Below, in pieces: positions 16,241 to 24,724 of a DNA stretch of 62,686 nt. The position numbers and the translations under genes were made by a program. This DNA comes from Pseudomonas sp. R5(2019) (GTDB taxonomy: Bacteria; Pseudomonadota; Gammaproteobacteria; Pseudomonadales; Pseudomonadaceae). The first letter of the stretch is position 1. Each line of letters begins with the position of its first letter. The stretch is taken from assembly GCF_009905435.1 (NCBI RefSeq), contig NZ_JAAAMT010000035.1, positions 1-62,686 of the forward strand. Direction: 5' to 3'. The notes beneath the pieces are model-generated. The model saw only the letters and a program-made list of their open reading frames with translations, was not told where the DNA came from and did not search any database.

Positions 16241-17242
16241 ATGTTGGCACGCAAGCACATCCTGGCGGCTCTGGCGCTCACACTGCTGGGCGGCACCGCC
16301 CAGGCAGCGGACGAGGTGGTGGTGTATTCCTCGCGTATCGACGAGCTGATCAAGCCGGTGTTCGATGCCTACACCAAGGAAACCGGGGTGAAGATCAAGT
16401 TCATCACCGACAAGGAAGCACCGCTGATGGAGCGGATCAAGGCCGAAGGTGAAAATACCAGCGCCGACCTGCTGCTCACCGTCGACGCCGGCAACCTCTG
16501 GCAGGCCGAGCAGAAGGGCATCCTGCAGCCGATCAAGTCCCCGGTGATCGATGCCAACATCCCGCCGCAATACCGCGCATCTTCCCATGAGTGGACCGGC
16601 CTGAGCCTGCGCGCGCGGACCATCGCCTACTCCACCGACCGGGTCAAACCCGGCGAGCTGACCACCTACGAAGCCCTGGCTGACAAACAGTGGGAAGGCC
16701 GCCTGTGCCTGCGTTCGGCCAAGAAGGTCTACAACCAGTCGTTGACCGCGACCCTGATCGAAACCCATGGCGCCGAGAAAACCGAGCAAATCATCAAGGG
16801 CTGGGTCAACAACCTCTCCACCGATGTGTTCTCCGACGACGTGGCGGTGCTCGAAGCCATCAACGCCGGCCAGTGCGACGTCGGTATCGTCAACACCTAC
16901 TACTATGGCCGTCTGCACAAGCAGAAGCCTGAGCTGCCGGTAAAATTGTTCTGGCCGAACCAGGGCGACCGCGGCGTACACGTCAACCTGTCCGGCATTG
17001 GCCTGACCAAGCATGCGCCGCATCCGGAAGCAGCGAAGAAACTGGTCGAGTGGATGACCGGCGAGCAAGCGCAGAAGCTGTTCGCAGACATCAACCAGGA
17101 ATTCCCGGCCAACCCGAAGGTTGCACCGTCAGACGAAGTGGCTGCCTGGGGGCCGTTCAAACCTGACGCCATCGCCGTGGAACTGGCCGGCAAGCGCCAG
17201 GCCGAAGCCATCCGCCTGATGGACCGCGCTGGCTGGAATTGA
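16241..17242 (+). CDS. Iron(III)-type ABC transporter substrate-binding protein
   Basis: A 333-residue periplasmic protein of the FutA/FbpA/AfuA class. Signal peptide MLARKHILAALALTLLGGTAQA, then DEVVVYSSRIDELIKPVFDA, the usual start of this family. Tyrosines expected for ferric iron binding lie in the C-terminal part (VNTYYYGRL near residue 220). The start at 16241 is fixed by a GAGGA ribosome binding site; an upstream in-frame start lacks one. The permease gene follows after a 220-base gap containing a REPIN. No ATPase gene is adjacent. A similar binding protein/permease pair sits beside gcvTHP in other pseudomonads. Confidence 0.93.
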   Translation: MLARKHILAALALTLLGGTAQAADEVVVYSSRIDELIKPVFDAYTKETGVKIKFITDKEAPLMERIKAEGENTSADLLLTVDAGNLWQAEQKGILQPIKSPVIDANIPPQYRASSHEWTGLSLRARTIAYSTDRVKPGELTTYEALADKQWEGRLCLRSAKKVYNQSLTATLIETHGAEKTEQIIKGWVNNLSTDVFSDDVAVLEAINAGQCDVGIVNTYYYGRLHKQKPELPVKLFWPNQGDRGVHVNLSGIGLTKHAPHPEAAKKLVEWMTGEQAQKLFADINQEFPANPKVAPSDEVAAWGPFKPDAIAVELAGKRQAEAIRLMDRAGWN

Positions 17243-17263
17243 CCGAGCCACTCGCTGCAATAC

Positions 17264-17404
17264 CTGTAGGAGCGGACCTGGCCGCGATGGGCCGCGCAGC
17301 GGCCCCTTGGGTCTGTGACATCTGCGAATCAGCTGCGATTGCCGGCGGTTTCAGAATCGCCGGGGCCGCTTCGCAGCCCATCGCGGCCAGGTCCGCTCCT
17401 ACAG
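17264..17404. repeat. 140-bp REPIN, 'TAGGAGCGGACCTGGCCGCG' class
   Basis: Inverted outer arms CTGTAGGAGCGGACCTGGCC and their complement at the right end enclose a 100-base interior that itself folds. Read as its reverse complement it is almost identical, interior included, to 39329-39468, and the left part matches 62590-62686. It separates the iron-binding protein gene from its permease. Confidence 0.9.
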
Positions 17405-17462
17405 GATTGCAGTTTCGCAATTCATTGCGCCAAGATACCCGCTTTTTCGAGACGCTCACTTC

Positions 17463-19085
17463 GTGGCCCACCCCGCCCAGCGCCGCTGGTACCCCCTGGT
17501 TTTCCTCATTGCCTGCCTGGTGCTGCTCCCACTGAGCGTGCTGCTGCTGTCCTGGCAAACCATCGACCTGCAGATCTGGAGCCACCTGTGGGACACCCAG
17601 ATGACCCGCCTGCTCGGCAACACCCTGACGCTGATTATCGGCGTCGGCGTGGGGGTGACGGTCCTGGGCGTGAGCCTGGCCTGGCTGACCAGCCTGTGCG
17701 AATTCCCCGGCCGGCGCTGGCTGGACTGGGCGCTGATGCTGCCCTTTGCCATCCCCGCTTATGTGCTGGCCTTTGTCTTCGTCGGCCTTCTGGATTTCTC
17801 CGGCCCCGTGCAGACCCTGCTGCGTGAATGGTTCGGGCCCTTGCGCCTGCCGCGGGTGCGCTCCACCGGCGGGGTCATCACAGTGCTGGTTCTGGTGTTC
17901 TACCCCTACGTCTACCTGCTGGCGCGTACCGCCTTCCTGGCCCAGGGCAAGGGCCTGATGGAAGCGGCGCGGGTTCTTGGGCAATCACCGCTGCAAGCCT
18001 TCTGGCGGGTTGCCTTGCCGATGGCACGGCCAGCCATTGGCGCCGGCGTTGCCTTGGCGCTGATGGAAACCCTGGCAGATTTCGGTGCCGTGTCGGTGTT
18101 CAATTTCGATACCTTTACCACCGCCATCTACAAGACCTGGTACGGCTTCTTCAGCCTCTCCAGCGCCGCGCAACTGGCCAGCCTGCTGCTGTTGGCGGTG
18201 ATGCTGGTGTTGTACGGCGAACGGCGCGCGCGTGGCGCCCTGCGCACCACCAATGAGCGACCACGAGGCGAAGCCTTGTATCACCTGCATGGGCTCAAGG
18301 CGCTGGCGGCCAGTGGGTGGTGCCTGCTGGTGTTCGCCTGCGCCTTCGTGATTCCGCTGCTGCAGTTGCTGGTCTGGTTCTGGCAGCGTGGCCGCTTCGA
18401 TCTTGATGAGCGCTACGCCGGGCTGATCCTGCATACCCTCTACCTGGGCGCCATGGCGGCGCTGATCACCGTCAGTGTCGCCCTGTTGCTGGCTTTTGCC
18501 CGTCGCCTGGCGCCGACCACCGGGATCAACGCCGGCGTGGGCCTGGCCAACCTGGGCTACGCCTTGCCGGGCTCGGTGCTGGCGGTGTCGATCATGCTGG
18601 CGTTCAGTTACCTGGACCGTGAAGTGGTCATTCCGCTGTCCGGCTGGTTGGGCGGCGCAGCCAAGCCGATGCTGCTCGGCAGCCTCGCTGCGCTGCTGCT
18701 GGCCTATCTGGTGCGCTTTATTGCCGTGGCGTACGGCCCACTGGAGAACAGCCTGGCGCGAATTCGTCCGTCGTTACCCGAGGCGGCCCGCAGCCTGGGC
18801 AGCAGTGGTCCGCATTTGTTTTTCAAAGTGTATCTGCCATTGCTGGTGCCGGGCGCCTTGAGCGCGGCGCTGTTGGTGTTTGTCGATGTGCTCAAGGAAA
18901 TGCCCGCCACCTTGCTGATGCGCCCGTTCGGCTGGGACACGCTGGCAGTCCGGGTGTTCGAGATGACCAGCGAAGGTGAGTGGTCGCGGGCCTCCTTGCC
19001 GGCATTGACGCTGGTCGCGGTGGGGTTGTTGCCGGTCATCGGCCTGATACGACGATCGGCACGCCATGTCGGTCAAACGCGATGA
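17463..19085 (+). CDS. Iron(III)-type ABC transporter permease, fused two-module
   Basis: A 540-residue inner-membrane protein with two homologous permease modules in one chain (residues about 45-245 and 300-530), each with an EAA loop: EAARVLGQSPLQAFWRVALP and EAARSLGSSGPHLFFKVYLP. About 12 transmembrane helices are expected. This is the FbpB/SfuB/AfuB type. The frame starts at GTG 17463 with only a weak ribosome binding site. The required ATPase is not encoded nearby, so the transporter must borrow one from elsewhere on the chromosome. Separated from the binding protein by a REPIN. Confidence 0.92.
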   Translation: MAHPAQRRWYPLVFLIACLVLLPLSVLLLSWQTIDLQIWSHLWDTQMTRLLGNTLTLIIGVGVGVTVLGVSLAWLTSLCEFPGRRWLDWALMLPFAIPAYVLAFVFVGLLDFSGPVQTLLREWFGPLRLPRVRSTGGVITVLVLVFYPYVYLLARTAFLAQGKGLMEAARVLGQSPLQAFWRVALPMARPAIGAGVALALMETLADFGAVSVFNFDTFTTAIYKTWYGFFSLSSAAQLASLLLLAVMLVLYGERRARGALRTTNERPRGEALYHLHGLKALAASGWCLLVFACAFVIPLLQLLVWFWQRGRFDLDERYAGLILHTLYLGAMAALITVSVALLLAFARRLAPTTGINAGVGLANLGYALPGSVLAVSIMLAFSYLDREVVIPLSGWLGGAAKPMLLGSLAALLLAYLVRFIAVAYGPLENSLARIRPSLPEAARSLGSSGPHLFFKVYLPLLVPGALSAALLVFVDVLKEMPATLLMRPFGWDTLAVRVFEMTSEGEWSRASLPALTLVAVGLLPVIGLIRRSARHVGQTR

Positions 19086-19177
19086 CGCCTCAGCATAGGT
19101 GCCAGTCCTTCCCCTTGCGGCTACAATGCGCGGCATTCGGTGCGGTCGGTCTTCACGACCCGGTAGCGGGAAGCTCA

Positions 19178-19202
19178 CAGGCCGTTGTTTTCAGGGCCTG
19201 TA
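19178..19202 (+). promoter_or_regulatory. Hairpin in the gcvT leader
   Basis: CAGGCC and GGCCTG pair around an 11-base loop, in the leader 50-75 bases before gcvT. A possible -10 element TACAAT lies upstream at 19122-19127. The hairpin lacks a T-run directly after it, so it is not a terminator; its role, if any, is unknown. Confidence 0.35.
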
Positions 19203-19252
19203 GCTGATGTTGCCGTTATCCGCACCTTCGCCACGCCCGGAAGGAGAAACCC

Positions 19253-20335
19253 ATGGGACAGCGTACGCCTCTGTATGACCTGCACCTCGCGCTCGGCGCG
19301 AAGATGGTCGATTTTGGCGGTTGGGACATGCCCCTGCATTACGGATCGCAGGTCGAAGAGCACCACCAGGTGCGCAGGGACTGCGGCGTTTTCGATGTGT
19401 CGCACATGACCGTTATCGACATTCTCGGCAACCAGGCCATGGCCTGGCTGCGACGGCTGCTCGCCAATGATGTCGAGCGTTTGCCGGGCACCGGGAGTGC
19501 CTTGTACAGCACCATGCTCAACCTTGAGGGCGGCATCGTCGACGACATGATCGTCTATCGCCTTGAAGAGGGCTATCGGCTGGTGGTCAACGCCGCTACC
19601 CGTGCCAAGGTCATGGCCTGGCTTGAGAAACAGCAGCCCGGTTTCGACGTTCAACTGCACGAGCGTCCGGAACTGGCCATGCTCGCCATCCAGGGCCCGC
19701 ATGCTCGCAAGCAAGTCGCTGAACTGGTGAGTCAGTCCCGCGCAGCGCTTATCGACCACCTCAAACCCTTCGAAGGTCATGCCGACGGCGACTGGTTTAT
19801 CGCGCGCACCGGCTATACCGGTGAAGATGGCCTTGAAATCGTCCTGCCGGCCGTCCAGGCCCCGGCCTTTTTCAACGACCTGGTCGGCGCCGGTATTGCA
19901 CCCAGCGGGCTTGGCGCCCGCGACACCCTGCGTCTTGAAGCCGGCATGAACCTCTACGGCCAGGACATCGACGAAGCGCATTCGCCGCTGGCCTCGAACC
20001 TGGCCTGGACCATTGCCTGGAAACCCAAGGATCGCGACTTTATTGGCCGCGCCGCGCTGGAAAGCGAAAAAGCCGCGGGCATCGGGGAGAAACTGGTCGG
20101 CCTGGTGCTCGAAGAGCGTGGCGTATTGCGCGCCCATCAAGTGGTGCGTGTCGCCGAAGTTGGCGAAGGAGAGATCACCAGTGGTAGTTTCTCTCCTACG
20201 CTGAGCAAGTCCATTGCCCTGGCGCGTGTTCCCGCTGCCACTGCCGACCGGGCTGAAGTTGAAATTCGCGGTAAATGGTACCCGGTTCGTGTGGTCAAGC
20301 CGACGTTCGTGCGTCATGGCAAGATCTTGATCTGA
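19253..20335 (+). CDS. gcvT: Glycine cleavage system aminomethyltransferase T
   Basis: GcvT transfers the one-carbon unit from the aminomethyl-lipoyl arm of GcvH to tetrahydrofolate, releasing ammonia. The 360-residue product opens MGQRTPLYDLHLALGAKMVD and has the family motifs FDVSHMTVIDI, GGIVDDMIVYR and ARDTLRLEAGMNLYGQDIDE, the last holding residues that contact folate. A good ribosome binding site (AAGGAG) precedes the ATG. First gene of gcvT-gcvH-gcvP. No glycine riboswitch could be recognised upstream. Confidence 0.96.
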   Translation: MGQRTPLYDLHLALGAKMVDFGGWDMPLHYGSQVEEHHQVRRDCGVFDVSHMTVIDILGNQAMAWLRRLLANDVERLPGTGSALYSTMLNLEGGIVDDMIVYRLEEGYRLVVNAATRAKVMAWLEKQQPGFDVQLHERPELAMLAIQGPHARKQVAELVSQSRAALIDHLKPFEGHADGDWFIARTGYTGEDGLEIVLPAVQAPAFFNDLVGAGIAPSGLGARDTLRLEAGMNLYGQDIDEAHSPLASNLAWTIAWKPKDRDFIGRAALESEKAAGIGEKLVGLVLEERGVLRAHQVVRVAEVGEGEITSGSFSPTLSKSIALARVPAATADRAEVEIRGKWYPVRVVKPTFVRHGKILI

Positions 20336-20379
20336 ATTTTTCTGGCGGGCCTACCGCTGACCCTGTTGAGGACAAAAAG

Positions 20380-20763
20380 ATGAGCGATATCCCTGCCGAA
20401 TTGCGTTTTGCCGAAAGTCACGAGTGGGCACGCCTGGAAGCCGACGGCACCGTCACCGTCGGCATCAGCGACCACGCCCAGGAAGCCCTGGGTGATGTGG
20501 TGTTTGTCGAGCTGACCGAAGTCGGCAGTGTGTTTGGTGCAGGCGATCAGGCCGGTGTGGTCGAGTCGGTCAAGGCGGCTTCGGACATCTACGCACCTGT
20601 CGCTGGTGAAGTCATCGCCGTGAACGACGAACTGTCCGACAGCCCTGAGTCGCTGAACAGCGACCCGTACGGCGCCTGGATCTTCAAACTGAAGCCAAGT
20701 AACCCGAGCGATCTGGAAAAGCTGCTGGACGCCGCAGGCTACAAAGCCGCCATCGGCGAATAG
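20380..20763 (+). CDS. gcvH: Glycine cleavage system H protein
   Basis: A 127-residue lipoyl carrier shuttling the aminomethyl intermediate between GcvP and GcvT. The lipoylated lysine is in ESVKAASDIYAPVAG, near residue 65. The N-terminus reads MSDIPAELRFAESHEWARLE, standard for the family. The ATG at 20380 is supported by a nearby GAGGACAAAA ribosome binding site and by exact family length. It lies 44 bases after gcvT. Confidence 0.97.
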   Translation: MSDIPAELRFAESHEWARLEADGTVTVGISDHAQEALGDVVFVELTEVGSVFGAGDQAGVVESVKAASDIYAPVAGEVIAVNDELSDSPESLNSDPYGAWIFKLKPSNPSDLEKLLDAAGYKAAIGE

Positions 20764-20800
20764 TTTTCCGCACAAACGGCAATCCCTTTCTAGACTCAAT

Positions 20801-20822
20801 AAGCCTCGACCCGTCGAGGCTT
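20801..20822 (+). terminator. Terminator-like hairpin between gcvH and gcvP
   Basis: AAGCCTCGAC and GTCGAGGCTT form a perfect 10-base-pair stem with a 2-base loop. The following T-run is short (TTTAGTTT). It may attenuate or partly terminate transcription before gcvP, or stabilise the gcvH end of the message. Confidence 0.55.
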
Positions 20823-20846
20823 TAGTTTCTGGAAGAGAGAGCCGTC

Positions 20847-23720
20847 ATGTCCCAGTTGCCGTCCCTGAGCCAACTGCAAGACCCGAATGCCTTCCTGCGG
20901 CGCCACCTTGGCCCCGATGCCGATGAACAGCAGGCCATGCTCGCCGCACTGGGCCTGATCAGCCGGGTCGAGCTGATCGAACAGACGGTGCCGCCAGGCA
21001 TCCGCCTCAATCGACCCCTGGATCTGCCGCCAGCACTGGACGAGCAGGCCGCCCTGGCCAGGCTTCAAGGCTACGCGCAGCAAAATCAAGTCTGGACCAG
21101 CCTGATTGGCATGGGTTATCACGGCACCCTGACGCCAACGGTCATCCTGCGCAACGTGCTGGAAAATCCCGGCTGGTACACCGCCTATACCCCGTATCAA
21201 CCGGAAATCGCCCAAGGCCGGCTCGAGGCGCTGCTCAACTTCCAGCAAATGACCATCGACCTGACCGGGTTGGCGTTGGCCAATGCGTCCCTGCTGGATG
21301 AAGCCACCGCGGCTGCCGAAGCCATGGCCCTGGCCAAGCGGGTGGCCAAGTCGCGCAGCAACCTGTTTTTCGTCGACGTTCACTGTCACCCGCAAACCCT
21401 GTCGGTGGTGCAAACCCGCGCCGAAGGTTTTGGCTTTGACCTGGTGGTCGATGCAGCGGAAAACCTCGGCAATTACCAGGTATTCGGTGCATTGCTGCAA
21501 TACCCTGACACTCATGGTGAGGTGCGCGACCTGCGCCCGCTGATCGAGCTGTTGCACAAACAGCAGGCACTGGCTTGCGTCGCGGCTGACCTGCTGAGCC
21601 TGGTGCTGTTGACCCCGCCAGGCGAGATGGGCGCGGATGTGGTGTTCGGCAGTTCCCAGCGCTTCGGCGTACCAATGGGCTATGGCGGGCCGCATGCGGC
21701 GTATTTTGCTTGTCGGGATGAGTTCAAGCGGGCGATTCCGGGGCGCATCATCGGCGTCTCCAAGGATGCTCGTGGCAACCTGGCGCTGCGTATGGCCCTG
21801 CAAACCCGCGAGCAACATATCCGCCGGGAAAAGGCCAACTCGAACATCTGCACAGCCCAAGTCCTGCTCGCCAATATTGCGGCGTTCTATGCCGTCTACC
21901 ATGGCCCCCAAGGCCTCAAGCGCATCGCTCAGCGGGTTCACCGGCTGACCGCCATCCTCGCTGCCGGGCTGGCCGATAAAGGCATCCAGCGGACCAATCA
22001 GCACTTCTTCGACACCCTGACCCTGGAAGTCGGCGGCAGCCAGACGGCAATCATCGAATCGGCCAAGGCGGCGCAGATCAACCTGCGCATACTCGGTCGT
22101 GGCCAGTTGGGCATCAGCCTGGACGAGACCTGCGATGAAGCGACGCTGGGGCGCCTGTTCGATGTGTTCCTCGGCGCCGACCATGGGCTGGAGGTCGAGG
22201 CGCTGGATGCCCAGCCGCTGGCGGCCGGCATTCCCGACGCGCTGCTGCGCCAGTCGGCGATCCTGGCGCACCCGGTGTTCAACCTGCACCACAGCGAAAC
22301 CGAGATGCTGCGCTACCTCAAGCAGCTGGAGAACAAGGACCTGGCCCTCAACCAGTCGATGATTCCGCTGGGCTCCTGCACCATGAAGCTCAACGCGACC
22401 AGTGAAATGATCCCCATCACCTGGCCGGGGTTTGCCAACCTGCACCCCTTTGCACCGGTCGAGCAGGCTCAAGGCTACAAGGCCATGATCGACGAGCTGG
22501 AGCAGTGGCTGTGCGCGATCACCGGTTTCGATGCCATCTGCATGCAGCCCAACTCTGGCGCTCAAGGCGAATACGCGGGGTTGTTGGCGATCCGCAAATA
22601 CCATGAGAGTCGCAAGCAGGGCCAGCGCAACGTCTGCCTGATTCCCGCCTCGGCCCACGGCACCAACCCGGCCTCGGCACAAATGGCCGGTATGCAGGTG
22701 GTGATTGTCGAGTGCGATGACCACGGCAATGTCGACCTTGGCGACCTCAAGGCCAAGGCGCAAGCGGCGGGCAATGCCTTGTCGTGTCTGATGGCGACCT
22801 ATCCCTCCACCCATGGTGTGTACGAGGAGGGCATCAGCGAGATCTGTGAGGTCATCCACAGCCACGGTGGCCAGGTCTATATGGATGGCGCCAACCTCAA
22901 TGCCCAGGTGGGCCTGACTCGCCCTGCCGACATTGGCGCCGACGTGTCGCACATGAACCTGCACAAGACCTTTTGCATTCCCCATGGCGGCGGCGGCCCG
23001 GGCATGGGCCCGATTGGCGTGCGTGCTCATCTGGCGCCGTTTGTGGCCAACCATCCGGTGATCGAGTTATCGGGCCCCAATGTGCTCAACGGCGCCGTCA
23101 GTGCCGCGCCCTGGGGCAGCGCCAGCATCCTGCCGATCAGCTGGATGTACATCGCCATGATGGGCCCGCAGCTGGCGGATGCCAGTGAAGTGGCCATCCT
23201 CTCGGCCAACTATGTGGCTCAGCAGTTGGGCGGGGCGTTCCCGGTGCTGTACCGCGGCCGCAACGAGCGGGTGGCCCATGAATGCATTCTCGACCTGCGA
23301 CCGTTGAAGGCGCAGACCGGCATCAGCGAGGAGGATGTTGCCAAGCGCCTGATGGATTACGGCTTTCATGCGCCGACCATGTCGTTTCCGGTACCGGGTA
23401 CCTTGATGGTGGAACCGACCGAAAGCGAATCCAAGGCAGAGCTGGACCGGTTTGTCGAAGCGATGCTGGCCATTCGTGCCGAGATTGCCCGGGTGCAAAA
23501 CGGCGACTGGACGGCAGATGACAACCCTCTCAAGCGAGCGCCACATACGCTGGCGGACTTGACCGGAGTGTGGGAACGCTCTTACAGCATTGTCGAGGCG
23601 GTGATACCGACTGCGCATACGCGGATGCACAAGTACTGGCCGGCCGTGAACCGGGTAGACAACGTGTATGGGGATCGGAATCTGTTTTGTGCGTGTGTGC
23701 CGGTGGATGAGTATCGGTAG
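20847..23720 (+). CDS. gcvP: Glycine dehydrogenase (decarboxylating), P protein
   Basis: GcvP is the PLP enzyme that decarboxylates glycine and loads the aminomethyl group on GcvH. The 957-residue single-chain form has two aminotransferase-like halves. The PLP lysine lies in HKTFCIPHGGGGPGMGPI in the second half, and DATGGYYTG-like N-terminal motifs are replaced by HGTLTPTVILRNVLENPGWYTAYTPYQPEI in the first, as usual; the strong family signature is MGSI-type SMIPLGSCTMKLNATSEM. The start has a GGAAGAGAG ribosome binding site. Last gene of the gcv cluster. Confidence 0.97.
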   Translation: MSQLPSLSQLQDPNAFLRRHLGPDADEQQAMLAALGLISRVELIEQTVPPGIRLNRPLDLPPALDEQAALARLQGYAQQNQVWTSLIGMGYHGTLTPTVILRNVLENPGWYTAYTPYQPEIAQGRLEALLNFQQMTIDLTGLALANASLLDEATAAAEAMALAKRVAKSRSNLFFVDVHCHPQTLSVVQTRAEGFGFDLVVDAAENLGNYQVFGALLQYPDTHGEVRDLRPLIELLHKQQALACVAADLLSLVLLTPPGEMGADVVFGSSQRFGVPMGYGGPHAAYFACRDEFKRAIPGRIIGVSKDARGNLALRMALQTREQHIRREKANSNICTAQVLLANIAAFYAVYHGPQGLKRIAQRVHRLTAILAAGLADKGIQRTNQHFFDTLTLEVGGSQTAIIESAKAAQINLRILGRGQLGISLDETCDEATLGRLFDVFLGADHGLEVEALDAQPLAAGIPDALLRQSAILAHPVFNLHHSETEMLRYLKQLENKDLALNQSMIPLGSCTMKLNATSEMIPITWPGFANLHPFAPVEQAQGYKAMIDELEQWLCAITGFDAICMQPNSGAQGEYAGLLAIRKYHESRKQGQRNVCLIPASAHGTNPASAQMAGMQVVIVECDDHGNVDLGDLKAKAQAAGNALSCLMATYPSTHGVYEEGISEICEVIHSHGGQVYMDGANLNAQVGLTRPADIGADVSHMNLHKTFCIPHGGGGPGMGPIGVRAHLAPFVANHPVIELSGPNVLNGAVSAAPWGSASILPISWMYIAMMGPQLADASEVAILSANYVAQQLGGAFPVLYRGRNERVAHECILDLRPLKAQTGISEEDVAKRLMDYGFHAPTMSFPVPGTLMVEPTESESKAELDRFVEAMLAIRAEIARVQNGDWTADDNPLKRAPHTLADLTGVWERSYSIVEAVIPTAHTRMHKYWPAVNRVDNVYGDRNLFCACVPVDEYR

Positions 23721-23742
23721 CTTGAGTCGGTAGTGACTCGAA

Positions 23743-23787
23743 CCCCTCACCCTAGCCCTCCCCAGAGGGAGAGGGTTAGGGTGAGGG
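23743..23787. repeat. Palindromic repeat after gcvP
   Basis: CCCCTCACCCTAGCCCTCC and the inverse GAGAGGGTTAGGGTGAGGG flank a short loop. This palindrome class (CCCTCACCC...CCCAGAGGGAGAGGG) is common between convergent Pseudomonas genes. Here it separates gcvP from the convergent DUF2388 gene and may serve as a two-way transcription barrier. Confidence 0.8.
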
Positions 23788-23805
23788 AAGAGGCCCACAC
23801 CGATC

Positions 23806-24129
23806 TTACTGCTCAGCCACCACCGCATTCTTGGCCAGGATCGCATTCGCCAGATCCATATCGCTGGCCTTCAGATCCGGGTTTTCCGCCCGCACCTTGC
23901 GCATTGCCGCTTCCAGGTAAGGCCCGCGAATCTGGCCTTCGCTGGCCACAAAGCTGCCCGCGTCATCCTGCGCGGCGACGACCATCTTGTGGTCCCTGGA
24001 GGTCAGGTAGCTAGAGCCGGTGGTGGCACCAGAGGTGATCACATTGCGCCAAAAGGTATCATCAGCCATGGCAGAGCCAACGGGGAGAGACAGCAGCGCG
24101 ATGGCTGCAACAGCAAACTTGAACCGCAT
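23806..24129 (-). CDS. DUF2388 secreted protein
   Basis: A 107-residue protein with a signal peptide (MRFKFAVAAIALLSLPVGSAMA) and a DUF2388 body: DDTFWRNVITSGATTGSSYL, then SFVASEGQIRGPYLEAAMRK and DLANAILAKN. The family is largely limited to Pseudomonas and relatives, often in several copies. No catalytic residues or function are known. It is on the same strand as, and 69 bases downstream of, the NfeD gene. Confidence 0.9.
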   Translation of the reverse strand: MRFKFAVAAIALLSLPVGSAMADDTFWRNVITSGATTGSSYLTSRDHKMVVAAQDDAGSFVASEGQIRGPYLEAAMRKVRAENPDLKASDMDLANAILAKNAVVAEQ

Positions 24130-24198
24130 CAGGGGGTGCTCCGCACTGGATTAATCTGCGCGATATGATCGCCAAACCCCGGTTCAGTTCCGTGCCCC

Positions 24199-24648
24199 TC
24201 ATTCAGCTTTTTCAACCAGCAGAACAGCGCCTTCCTGGCCCACCACCCGTGCCTGCGCGCCCATCGGCATGTCCGGCCCTTTGACGATCCACACGCTGTC
24301 ACCCACCTTGATCTTGCCGCGCCCGCCGATGATGGATTCCTGCACCACAAACACCTGGCCGATCAGCTCCTGACCGTGCATGTTCAGCCCGGATGGGTCG
24401 CTCGGGATGCCATTGCCGCGGTGACGGCGCCACCAGAACACCGTCGTGAACACCGACAACAGGCCGAACAACAAGTATTGAATGGTCCAGTCCAGCGTCG
24501 GAATCACAAAGGTGAACACGCCAACGCCTGCCGCCGCGATACCGATCCAGAGCAGATAACCACCTGCCCCAAACATCTCCAGAATCAGCAGGAATGTCCC
24601 CAGGGCCAGCCAATCCCAGTACGACAAGTGTTGAAGGTATCGCCACAT
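24199..24648 (-). CDS. NfeD-family membrane protein
   Basis: A 149-residue short NfeD. Two or three transmembrane helices (about 10-30, 33-50 and 55-72: LALGTFLLILEMFGAGGYLL, TIQYLLFGLLSVFTTVFW) precede the C-terminal OB-fold domain with GQVFVVQESIIGGRGKIKVG and WIVKGPDMPMGAQARVVG. Short NfeD proteins usually pair with an SPFH/stomatin protein in membrane quality control. No stomatin gene is adjacent here, which is a small oddity. The GspE-like gene follows on the same strand upstream. Confidence 0.9.
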   Translation of the reverse strand: MWRYLQHLSYWDWLALGTFLLILEMFGAGGYLLWIGIAAAGVGVFTFVIPTLDWTIQYLLFGLLSVFTTVFWWRRHRGNGIPSDPSGLNMHGQELIGQVFVVQESIIGGRGKIKVGDSVWIVKGPDMPMGAQARVVGQEGAVLLVEKAE

Positions 24649-24724
24649 GCTGAGTCCTCGGCTTGCCGATCGAACCAGTGAGAGAACTCAAAGCTTGGCA
24701 CGCGTTTGGCGAAAGCGGCCACCT

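Noticed and set aside
19086..19252. Glycine riboswitch before gcvT
   Set aside because: The conserved glycine aptamer elements could not be found; only a small hairpin is present.
20796..23054. Long antisense open frame opposite gcvP
   Set aside because: It mirrors a real gene in a GC-rich genome, has no recognisable protein pattern and no ribosome binding site.
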